A program made the translations under genes and the position numbers. Of a stretch of 64,000 nt of DNA, positions 49,442 to 56,945 are shown piece after piece. The notes under the pieces were generated by a model. That model ran no database searches, had not been told where the DNA came from, and saw only the letters and a list, made by a program, of their open reading frames with translations. The stretch is from Fodinibius salicampi (GTDB taxonomy: Bacteria > Bacteroidota > Rhodothermia > Balneolales > Balneolaceae): contig NZ_BAABRS010000004.1 of the NCBI RefSeq assembly GCF_039545095.1, forward strand, positions 186,001-250,000. The letters run 5' to 3'. Within the stretch, counting starts at the first letter, position 1; every line of letters begins with the position of its first letter.

Positions 49442-50569
49442 TTAGTCCAATGATTGGAAACCCAGCTTCTTGAGTAACGGATAGTGGTTAAAATAAGCTT
49501 CAGGAAGCCTGATATTGTTAAATTCCTGCCGCAACGGGAACTCTGCCCGTAATTTATTAAACAGTTCCCCTCGGTTATCCTGATTGTTCTGTAAGATGCG
49601 ATGGAGTTTCTCTTCATATTGCCGTATTGGATGCAAATACGTAATTAATTGTTCGATACCTGAAAATGATTCGATGGTATCAGTAATGGTTCGTGGAGAA
49701 GGGACATCCGTGTTTTTTGCAGATGGAAGATCGAAATGGCGTATCAGCTCATCCGCTATAAATTTGGAGGCATTTCGTTTCGCCTGAACGGAATATCCGG
49801 CAATATGGGGAGTTTTAATATAGCTCTGTCGGGCGGTTTCCAGCTTTAGTTGTGGTTCGTTTTCCCACACATCCAGAATATAATGATGGATTGTCCCTTT
49901 CTTATGGGCTTCTATGAGCGCCTTTTCATCCACAACGCCGCCACGGGCCGTGTTTATAATAAGATCGAATGCCCGGCCTTTGAGTTTATCACTATTCAAC
50001 CAGTGAAAGGTTGGGTAATTGCCACCATGATTTAGTGGAGTATGAAAGCTGAGAATATCAGCTTTTAAAATCATATCCAGTTCCACCGAGTTAAAGTCAG
50101 CCTCTCGTTCCGCCCGCGGGGGATCATACCCAAAAGTAGTTATTCCCAGCTTTTGTAGTAGGGTATTAACCTGTCTACCTACATGTCCCATTCCAATAAT
50201 GCCGACAGAAAACTCATGCAAAGAGTGACCGGTATTATCCGACCAGATAAGCAGGCTGGCGGCTACATATTCGGCAACTGACCGGGCGTTACATCCGGCC
50301 GCATCGGCAAAAACAATATCATTTTCACGGAGATACTCCTGGTCTACATGATCGGTACCTGAGGATCCGGTCCCGATGAACGAAAGATTATCCGGAATAT
50401 CTGCCAGACTCTTTTCATTGATGGAGTTTACAGTGCGTATAAGGAGTGCATGGGCCTTAGACAACTCGCTGGGAAGTCCATTGGCCGGGTCAAATAAATA
50501 GAGTTCAACTTGATCGGGGAGGAAATGATCGATCTGATACAAGTACTGATCAGCGAAAACGGATATCAT
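49442..50569 (-). CDS. pdxB: Erythronate-4-phosphate dehydrogenase
   Basis: A 375-residue D-2-hydroxyacid dehydrogenase, the second step of the DXP-dependent pyridoxal phosphate pathway. The catalytic domain flanks a Rossmann fold (IGMGHVGRQV, about 127-136), with TARGG, the E in DVWENEP and the C-terminal HIAGYS histidine. The long C-terminal extension after residue 285, with a PdxB dimerisation-like segment, separates it from plain phosphoglycerate dehydrogenase. The assignment is good, the precise substrate less certain. Confidence 0.85.
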   Translation of the reverse strand: MISVFADQYLYQIDHFLPDQVELYLFDPANGLPSELSKAHALLIRTVNSINEKSLADIPDNLSFIGTGSSGTDHVDQEYLRENDIVFADAAGCNARSVAEYVAASLLIWSDNTGHSLHEFSVGIIGMGHVGRQVNTLLQKLGITTFGYDPPRAEREADFNSVELDMILKADILSFHTPLNHGGNYPTFHWLNSDKLKGRAFDLIINTARGGVVDEKALIEAHKKGTIHHYILDVWENEPQLKLETARQSYIKTPHIAGYSVQAKRNASKFIADELIRHFDLPSAKNTDVPSPRTITDTIESFSGIEQLITYLHPIRQYEEKLHRILQNNQDNRGELFNKLRAEFPLRQEFNNIRLPEAYFNHYPLLKKLGFQSLD

Positions 50570-50643
50570 GAATAAAGTTGTTAATTTTTTGGCAAAAACA
50601 CGTTATTACAATACTTCAAGATAAAGATAAGATATTGGAATAT

Positions 50644-51981
50644 ATGAGTTTTAATACGGTATCTCTTATTAAGAAAAAGCGCGATAGGCAATCATTGACG
50701 AATGAAGAAATAGCCTATCTTATCAAAGAATATACCGCTGATCGCCTTCCGGACTATCAGATGAGCGCCTTTCTTATGGCTGCTTTTTTAAATGGGCTCG
50801 ATGAGCATGAAGCGGCTTCTCTTACGGAAGCGATGCTGTATTCTGGTACTGTACTCGATTTAAGTCATGTGGATGGCATTAAGGTCGATAAGCATTCTAC
50901 CGGTGGTGTGGGCGATAAACTCTCGCTTATTCTGGCACCCATTGTGGCCAGTTACGGGGTGCCGGTCCCTATGATATCGGGGAGGGGACTCGGACATACT
51001 GGAGGCACCCTAGATAAGTTGGAATCCATCCCCGGCTTTAAGGTAGATATGACACTCGAGCGATATAAAAAAATACTGCAAAAGTGTGGGATGGTTATGG
51101 CAGGCCAGACGGAAGAAGTAGCACCGGCCGATAAGCGCCTATATGCGCTGCGTGATGTGACTGCTACTGTGGAATCCATCCCTCTGATTGCTGGTAGCAT
51201 TATGAGTAAAAAGCTGGCCGAGGGAATTGATGCGCTGGTACTGGATGTAAAGTTTGGGGCCGGGGCTTTTATGAAGAAGCAGGAGGACGCCCGCAAGCTG
51301 GCTCAATCCTTGGTTGCTATCGGAGAAGATTTTGGAAAAAAAACGGTAGCTTATCTGACTAATATGACCCAACCACTTGGATACAAAATTGGCAATTGGC
51401 TGGAAGTGGAGGAGTCGATGGAGGCCTTGCAGGGAGAAGGTCCGGAGGATGTTATGGAAATCACGCATATGCTGTCCGGTACTATGATTTGGCTGGGAGG
51501 TGAGGCAGAAACGGTTAAAGAGGGTATAGCAATGAGTAAGGAAGCGGTTGCTAATGGACAGGCGTTTGAAAAATGGTTAGAGCTTACCAGGGAGCAGGGA
51601 GGAGATACGGAGGTGTTGAAAGACTTTGAAAAATATAACAAAGCAAAATATCATTTTACTATTGAAGCACAAGAGAGCGGTTATGTTAGGAGGCTGGATG
51701 CCTACAAGGTTGGGATTGCTTCCCTGGAATTGGGGGCTGGACGTAAAACAAAAGATGATGAAATCGATCCCGCTGCGGGCGTGGTGCTGCAAAAGAAAGT
51801 TGGTGGACATCTGAAAAAAGGTGAAACATTAGCTACCGGTTTTACGAACAACAAAGAAAGCATAGAAATTGCAGTGGAAACTTTAGAGGATGCATTCGAG
51901 ATTAAACAGCAAAAGCCGAGCCCATTAACCATGATTACGCATCGCGTTGATCGAAAGGGGGTGCATCCGATTAAAGATTAA
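50644..51981 (+). CDS. Thymidine/pyrimidine-nucleoside phosphorylase
   Basis: About 445 residues from ATG 50644 (MSFNTVSLIKKK); an upstream TTG at 50578 in the same frame adds a poor N-terminus. It phosphorolyses pyrimidine nucleosides to base plus (deoxy)ribose 1-phosphate. The family signature SGRGLGHTGGTLDKLE, the phosphate-binding STGGVGDKLSL and the final barrel (ATGFTNNKESIE) are present. Whether it is DeoA-type (thymidine) or Pdp-type (uridine and thymidine) cannot be told reliably. Confidence 0.9.
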   Translation: MSFNTVSLIKKKRDRQSLTNEEIAYLIKEYTADRLPDYQMSAFLMAAFLNGLDEHEAASLTEAMLYSGTVLDLSHVDGIKVDKHSTGGVGDKLSLILAPIVASYGVPVPMISGRGLGHTGGTLDKLESIPGFKVDMTLERYKKILQKCGMVMAGQTEEVAPADKRLYALRDVTATVESIPLIAGSIMSKKLAEGIDALVLDVKFGAGAFMKKQEDARKLAQSLVAIGEDFGKKTVAYLTNMTQPLGYKIGNWLEVEESMEALQGEGPEDVMEITHMLSGTMIWLGGEAETVKEGIAMSKEAVANGQAFEKWLELTREQGGDTEVLKDFEKYNKAKYHFTIEAQESGYVRRLDAYKVGIASLELGAGRKTKDDEIDPAAGVVLQKKVGGHLKKGETLATGFTNNKESIEIAVETLEDAFEIKQQKPSPLTMITHRVDRKGVHPIKD

Positions 51982-52099
51982 TACGATAAAAATTGCAATA
52001 TCGATAAAATAATCTAACTTTACTTTGTATGTGAATAATTTGTTGAAAAGCAAAATACTCACTTAGGGCAAGGGCAAAATTTAATAAAAGTACAATATT

Positions 52100-52891
52100 A
52101 TGTTTAAACGATTCATTCGTGCAATCAAGTCGATATTTGGTGGGTTTGTAAGCTCTATGGAAGATCCCAAGCTTATATTGGAGCAAAACATTCGGGATTT
52201 AAATGATCAGATCCCCCAAATGAATGAGAATATTGCCACTGTCAAGGCAAATATGATAATGTTGCAGAAAGAGGTTAAGAAATATGAAAAGCGTATCAAT
52301 GATTTGACGGCTAAAATAAAGTCGGCCATTAATGCCGATCGTGATGATATAGCAGAAGGATATGCGTTGCAGCTGGAACAGGCAAAGGAAAATCTCTCCT
52401 CTTCTAAAGAACAACTCAAGTTCGCTGAGCAAGCCTATGAAAAGGCGTTGAAGGTCAAAAAAGCCTTTGTGAAGGAAAAAGATCGTAAGATACAGGAAGC
52501 CAAAGAAGCTTTACGGGCTAATGAGCGGGCTGAATGGCAGGGAAAAGTTGCAGATGCCCTGGAACAGTTTGAGACCGGTGGATTAGATCAGACCCATGAT
52601 GAAATGTTGAATCGGGTGAATGAGCAAACAGCTAAAAATGAAGCTCGTATGGAGTTGGCACTCGACAGTATTGATACGGATGCTATGGAGATTGAAGCCA
52701 ATGCTGAAAAGCTTCGGGCCCATGAACTGGTAAAACAGTTTAAGTCGGAGATGGGTAAAACGGAAGTTTCGGAAGAGGAAAAGGAAAAAAGTGTAGGATC
52801 TGCTGCTGATAAGCAGATAGAAATTGATGAGGAATCATCTGAAAAAGAATCCGGCAAAACAATTGGGAAAAAAGAACGATCACAATCTTAA
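52100..52891 (+). CDS. PspA/IM30 family membrane-remodelling protein
   Basis: A 263-residue PspA/IM30 protein of the bacterial ESCRT-III superfamily, which polymerises on stressed membranes. The N-terminal amphipathic helix alpha-0 (MFKRFIRAIKSIFGG) and the SSMEDPKLILEQNIRDLNDQ start of the coiled-coil hairpin are canonical. Helices run to about residue 215 (ANEKLRAHELVKQFKSEMG). The acidic tail (216-263) is an extension beyond classic PspA. No pspB/C or pspF is adjacent. It is the first gene of the 52-58 kb cluster and shares similarity with the next protein. Confidence 0.93.
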   Translation: MFKRFIRAIKSIFGGFVSSMEDPKLILEQNIRDLNDQIPQMNENIATVKANMIMLQKEVKKYEKRINDLTAKIKSAINADRDDIAEGYALQLEQAKENLSSSKEQLKFAEQAYEKALKVKKAFVKEKDRKIQEAKEALRANERAEWQGKVADALEQFETGGLDQTHDEMLNRVNEQTAKNEARMELALDSIDTDAMEIEANAEKLRAHELVKQFKSEMGKTEVSEEEKEKSVGSAADKQIEIDEESSEKESGKTIGKKERSQS

Positions 52892-52950
52892 TGAAAGTTT
52901 TTAATTATTAAGGGAAAGCTGAACGTTAAAAGTTTTAGCTTGAGATCAAA

Positions 52951-53030
52951 CAGCCTCGAATAACTAATTTACTGATAAACGAATGAGCAAAATTAACTCT
53001 TGACAGAAGGATAAGAAACCGGCAGCCTGT
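52951..53030 (+). repeat. Leader repeat module A (copy upstream of the 154-residue gene)
   Basis: About 80 bases that align, with a few small gaps, to 56791-56873. Shared words include AATAAC[TC]AATT, CAAAA.TTAA.TCTTG and CAGCCT immediately before the heptamer array. I estimate roughly 70% identity by eye. Both copies lie just 5' of a heptamer array that abuts a start codon. Confidence 0.7.
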
Positions 53031-53147
53031 GCTAACTGCTAACTGCTAACTGCTAACTGCTAACTGCTAACTGCTAACTGCTAACTGCTAACTGCTAACT
53101 GCTAACTGCTAACTGCTAACTGCTAACTGCTAACTGCTAACTGCTAA
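53031..53147 (+). repeat. Heptamer array A, (GCTAACT)16
   Basis: Sixteen perfect copies of GCTAACT (53031-53142) and a partial GCTAA, then AAAC and the ATG at 53151. The array fills the whole 5' region of the downstream gene and leaves no Shine-Dalgarno sequence. Every unit contains TAA on the plus strand and TAG on the minus strand; as 7 is not a multiple of 3, three units put a stop in all six frames. Confidence 0.98.
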
Positions 53148-53150
53148 AAC

Positions 53151-53615
53151 ATGAGCTCTGATAGCCGCGAAGAACGGGAACGTTTAAAGGAGGAGTATAA
53201 AGCGCACTACCGCAAGATGCGGGAGACCAAGGAACGTATGTCTCGTCAACAAAAGACGGTCAAAATTGCAGAAGCTCTTCGCGATATGGACAAAAGCCAA
53301 ATGTTGGAAGCTTTTGACGATTTCTTGTTCTCTGTAAAGCATAAAATAGCATCTGCTGAAGCACGGCTGGATATGGCTATGCAGGACTTAGGGGTTGAAG
53401 GAAAGTCAATGGAAACTCAAGAGTTGGATGAACAATTAGACCGAGCAAAGGCCAAGGAAACATTAAAGCAGTTGAAAATGGAGATGGGAATGCTTTACAA
53501 GGAAATTGAGGACCAAGCCGGTTCTATAGAAGTGGAAAAAACCATCGGACCCAGTTCTGAATTATCCTCAAAGTCTGATAAGAGTACAACGACCGATAGC
53601 AGTGAGGAAGATTAG
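53151..53615 (+). CDS. Small coiled-coil protein resembling the C-terminal half of PspA
   Basis: A 154-residue, charged, mostly helical protein with no membrane segment. Residues from about 38 to 112 resemble the C-terminal half of the PspA encoded upstream: ALRDMD, an EARLDMAM/EARMELAL match, and LKQLKMEMG against VKQFKSEMG, in the same order with a few gaps. I read it as a shortened PspA paralogue lacking the membrane-binding helix and the hairpin start. It is preceded by a heptamer array and lies 8 bases from the membrane coiled-coil gene. The function is unknown; a regulator or cap of PspA polymers is a guess. Confidence 0.75.
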   Translation: MSSDSREERERLKEEYKAHYRKMRETKERMSRQQKTVKIAEALRDMDKSQMLEAFDDFLFSVKHKIASAEARLDMAMQDLGVEGKSMETQELDEQLDRAKAKETLKQLKMEMGMLYKEIEDQAGSIEVEKTIGPSSELSSKSDKSTTTDSSEED

Positions 53616-53623
53616 ATACCATT

Positions 53624-54502
53624 ATGAGTGAAGAAGAAACAATTAATTTTACACGCGAAGCTTTTCTCCATCCGATTAATTTGGGGATGCTTCTGGTGGC
53701 TGCTATCTCGGCTTTTGCCATGAGTGGTATGGGGTCTGTTGCCAGTCTTACACTAACCATTGCTTTTGGAGTTGAGTTAATGTATCTGGGGATTGTCCCC
53801 CGCCTGCCCCGTTTTCGAAAAAACGTAAAGTTTCGAAAACTACACGAAAAAGATGCTACAGATGACAAGACGATTTTTCACGAGCTGGATCGGAAGAGCC
53901 AAAAACGGTTTTTGAGTTTGAAGCATCTCACAAAACTCATTAAGGAGAATTTTGATAAACTGCCATATAGTTCACAGGGGTTACTTGAAAATATACGGGA
54001 TAAGATAGAAGATCTTAGCTCAAACTATCTTAATCTGCTGGATCTGCACAAACGCTATCAGTTGTATATGAATACGTCGGTGGAAGAGCGGCTGAAAGCA
54101 GAAGTGGAGAAGGAAGAACGGAAGATGGAGGATATGGATTCTGATCGCTTAAAGGAGACAACGGCACGGAGGGTCGCCATCCTCAGAAAGCGGCTTAAAA
54201 AGTTTGAGGTAGCGAAGGAGAATTATCTTATCTGTGAAACTCATATTGAAACTATTGAAGATGCTATCCAATATATTTATGAACAGTCGATGACCATGAG
54301 CGATCCGGAAGAAATTGGTCTCCAACTGGATAACCTGTTGGATGAGGTGGAAGAAACGTCACAGCTCATTGATGATATGGATCGTGAAATTTTACCCTTC
54401 CATTCAGATATTGGAGGTATCGATTTGGACGCTGAATTCCGCGAAATGGAAAAGGAACAGCAGGAATCGAATGTCAGTTCTTCTAAACGAGTAAAAGAGT
54501 AA
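53624..54502 (+). CDS. Membrane-anchored coiled-coil protein
   Basis: A 292-residue hypothetical protein. Two membrane helices near the N-terminus (about 18-38 and 40-58) precede a long cytoplasmic helical region (about 65-290) with coiled-coil segments such as RLKAEVEKEERKMEDM and an acidic tail. No known domain is recognised. It follows the half-PspA gene by 8 bases and is followed 7 bases later by the enoyl-CoA hydratase, so co-transcription is likely. It could anchor PspA-like polymers to the membrane; this is inference from layout. Confidence 0.75.
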   Translation: MSEEETINFTREAFLHPINLGMLLVAAISAFAMSGMGSVASLTLTIAFGVELMYLGIVPRLPRFRKNVKFRKLHEKDATDDKTIFHELDRKSQKRFLSLKHLTKLIKENFDKLPYSSQGLLENIRDKIEDLSSNYLNLLDLHKRYQLYMNTSVEERLKAEVEKEERKMEDMDSDRLKETTARRVAILRKRLKKFEVAKENYLICETHIETIEDAIQYIYEQSMTMSDPEEIGLQLDNLLDEVEETSQLIDDMDREILPFHSDIGGIDLDAEFREMEKEQQESNVSSSKRVKE

Positions 54503-54509
54503 ATTGAAT

Positions 54510-55289
54510 ATGAGTGATTCTTACGAAACCATTATCCGGGAAACGGATAAGCATGGTATCGCTACGGTTACGATTAACCGCCCCCAAAAGTTAAATGCCC
54601 TGAACAGTAAAGTTCTGGATGAGATAAAAGAAGTTTTTGATAGCCTTAAAAAGGATGACCGGGTATCGGCGGTTATAGTGACCGGTGCGGGAGACAAAGC
54701 CTTTGTAGCAGGTGCGGATATTAAAGAGCTCCGTGACCTCAATAAGAATACTGGAGAAGAGGCTTCCCGCAAAGGGCAGCAGATATTTCAGAAAATTGAG
54801 AATAGCCGAAAGCCGGTAGTGGCTGCAGTGAACGGTTATGCCTTGGGCGGTGGAGCCGAACTGGCGATGGCCTGCCATTTACGAGTAGCAGGGAGTAATG
54901 CTGTATTTGGCTTGCCGGAAGTTGGATTGGGACTTATTCCCGGTTATGGAGGTACCCAAAGACTATCCCGGATTGTTGGGCGCGCCAAAGCGCTTGAAAT
55001 GATTTTAACTGGCAAACAAATTGATACAGAACAAGCACGGCAAATAGGGCTGGTCAATTCAGTAGCGGAAGAAAATCCCGTAGAAGAAGCACGGAAGCTT
55101 ATTCAGCAAATACTTTCCAAAGGACCGTTGGCCGTCCAAAAAGCAATTGAGGCTGTTTTTACCTCCGATAAAAACGAAAGTTATCGTACAGAAGCCGCAT
55201 TATTTGGTGAGCTCTGTGAAACAGAAGATTTTATGGAGGGAACCGCTGCTTTTCTGGAGAAGCGTAAACCCGATTTTAAAGGTAAATAG
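54510..55289 (+). CDS. Enoyl-CoA hydratase/isomerase family protein
   Basis: About 259 residues from ATG 54510 (a TTG two codons upstream is in frame). Crotonase fold: TINRPQKLNALN at the N-terminus, the oxyanion loop AFVAGADIKEL, a catalytic-glutamate segment NGYALGGGAELAMAC (first Glu) and LPEVGLGLIPGYGGTQRL (second Glu). Both glutamates needed for hydration are present, supporting short-chain enoyl-CoA hydratase in fatty acid oxidation. Its place in a PspA-type cluster is unexplained; a link to membrane lipid turnover is speculative. Confidence 0.9.
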   Translation: MSDSYETIIRETDKHGIATVTINRPQKLNALNSKVLDEIKEVFDSLKKDDRVSAVIVTGAGDKAFVAGADIKELRDLNKNTGEEASRKGQQIFQKIENSRKPVVAAVNGYALGGGAELAMACHLRVAGSNAVFGLPEVGLGLIPGYGGTQRLSRIVGRAKALEMILTGKQIDTEQARQIGLVNSVAEENPVEEARKLIQQILSKGPLAVQKAIEAVFTSDKNESYRTEAALFGELCETEDFMEGTAAFLEKRKPDFKGK

Positions 55290-55414
55290 CTGAATTTTTG
55301 AATTGAGGCATAACAAGCTTTTTTAAAATGTAGTTCTGGTCGTATCTTTAGATGAATTACCAGATTCTAAACATACCTTAAGTAAATCAGATATTATCTA
55401 ATCAATTTTTTTAA

Positions 55415-56689
55415 ATGACAGAGCTGTTTTTAATTCTTATAACGGTTTTAATTAGCGCATTTTTTTCCGGTTCTGAAATGGCATTTGTAAGTGCCAACCG
55501 ATTAAAACTTGAAATTGCTTCCCGTAACAATAGCTGGACCAGCAAAACGGTCAGTCAGTTTGTACGCAGTCCCCAAACTTTTCTAAGTACAACGCTGGTT
55601 GGTAATAATATCGCCAATGTGCTATACGGTACATTGATGGCTATTTTCCTGGTCACCCCCCTGACAAATTTTTATCAGAGCTGGATAGGGACAACTCCCT
55701 CCGTAACCTTTATTCTTATCATGCAGACGGTTATAGCGTCGGCGGTTATTATGATATTTGGTGAAATTCTGCCCAAAGTGTTATTTCGAACTCATGCCGA
55801 TTGGTGGATGCGTATTATAGCCATTCCCCAGCAAATATTTTATTATCTCTTTAGACCTCTTATATCGGTTGCTAATGGGGCGTCCAAAATTGTAATTCGT
55901 ATGGTACAGCCGGGAAGTGTATCATCCGATCAGCTTTTTAGTCGTCAGGATGTAGAAATGATTTTTCAGGAATTGCGAGACCAGGGAGGAGAAGATTTGG
56001 ATAAGGAGGATTCAGAGATTCTCCATAACGTCTTGGAGCTTTCCAATATGAGGGTAAGAGAGTCTATGATCCCCCGTACTGACATTGTGGCCGTGGAAAA
56101 GAATAGTAGTATTGAAGAAACCCTCAAGATTTTTATCTCTTCCGGCTATTCTAAGCTACCCGTTTATCAGGAAAGTATAGATGATATTATAGGTGTTATT
56201 TTTGCTTACGATTTATTTAGCAATCCACGGAATCTATCTGAAATTATACGTCCGGTTAAACTGGTACCGGTTTCTCAACGCTCAAAGGATCTGCTTTCCG
56301 AATTCCAGAAAACGAATATTTCGGTAGCTATTGTGATAGATGAATATGGGGGGACGGCTGGGATGGTGACCATTGAAGATCTGCTGGAAGAGGTAGTTGG
56401 GGATATACAGGATGAATATGACACAGAAGACTATTTCATGAAGAAAATCTCTGAAAATACCTATATCCTGAGTGGAGGTATTGAAATTGAAGATCTGCTG
56501 GAGAAGTATCCGGAGATAAATTTGTTGGAAAATACCGATGAATATGAGACGGTGGCCGGCTACATTATTAATGAATTAGGACGTATTCCCAAAGTAAATG
56601 AGGAGCTGATGATTGGCAACAACAAAGTAATTATCAGTAAGGCTACACCAAGCCGTATTGAGACGGTAAAGCTGGTAATGATGGAATAA
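55415..56689 (+). CDS. CorC/CNNM-type hemolysin-family membrane protein
   Basis: A 424-residue protein with an N-terminal CNNM (DUF21) domain of about four helices (1-140, [18 protein letters not shown] start), two CBS domains (about 200-320, opening with [12 protein letters not shown]) and a C-terminal CorC/HlyC domain (about 335-420). Members move magnesium or related divalent cations, or act as co-factors for them; the older 'hemolysin' name is not functional. It lies 125 bases after the hydratase and 256 before the ATPase, whose leader carries heptamer array B. Confidence 0.92.
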   Translation: MTELFLILITVLISAFFSGSEMAFVSANRLKLEIASRNNSWTSKTVSQFVRSPQTFLSTTLVGNNIANVLYGTLMAIFLVTPLTNFYQSWIGTTPSVTFILIMQTVIASAVIMIFGEILPKVLFRTHADWWMRIIAIPQQIFYYLFRPLISVANGASKIVIRMVQPGSVSSDQLFSRQDVEMIFQELRDQGGEDLDKEDSEILHNVLELSNMRVRESMIPRTDIVAVEKNSSIEETLKIFISSGYSKLPVYQESIDDIIGVIFAYDLFSNPRNLSEIIRPVKLVPVSQRSKDLLSEFQKTNISVAIVIDEYGGTAGMVTIEDLLEEVVGDIQDEYDTEDYFMKKISENTYILSGGIEIEDLLEKYPEINLLENTDEYETVAGYIINELGRIPKVNEELMIGNNKVIISKATPSRIETVKLVMME

Positions 56690-56790
56690 TGCACAGAGAA
56701 CAGTACAACTGTGGTCAGGGAAAAGTTTTAAGTGTTAAGCTATAAGGTTGAAAGTTACAGGTTTAATGTTGAAGCTTTTTCCTCAGCTAA

Positions 56791-56873
56791 AGCAACCACC
56801 GAATAACCAATTAACTTATATCAAATAATCAAAAGTTAATTCTTGGTACTGAGAGATAAAATCAACAGCCTCC
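56791..56873 (+). repeat. Leader repeat module B (copy upstream of the AAA ATPase)
   Basis: About 83 bases related to 52951-53030, sharing GAATAACCAATT-, ATCAAAAGTTAATTCTTGG- and CAGCCTcc immediately before the second heptamer array. The upstream part (about 56720-56790, TTAAGTGTTAAGCTATAAGGTTG and similar words) also looks like decayed short repeats. Confidence 0.7.
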
Positions 56874-56943
56874 GCTAACCGCTAACCGCTAACCGCTAAC
56901 CGCTAACCGCTAACCGCTAACCGCTAACCGCTAACCGCTAACT
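56874..56943 (+). repeat. Heptamer array B, (GCTAACC)9 plus one GCTAACT
   Basis: Nine perfect copies of GCTAACC (56874-56936) followed by one GCTAACT (56937-56943), then GA and the ATG at 56946. The last unit is exactly the array A unit, so the two arrays differ by one base per unit but share an end. The complement reads GGTTAGC, with GG every 7 bases. Confidence 0.98.
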
Positions 56944-56945
56944 GA

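Noticed and set aside
53031-53147. CRISPR array or telomere-like sequence
   Set aside because: The repeats are 7 bases long, contiguous and without spacers, and there are no cas genes. The likeness of GGTTAGC to telomeric repeats has no further support in a bacterial chromosome interior.
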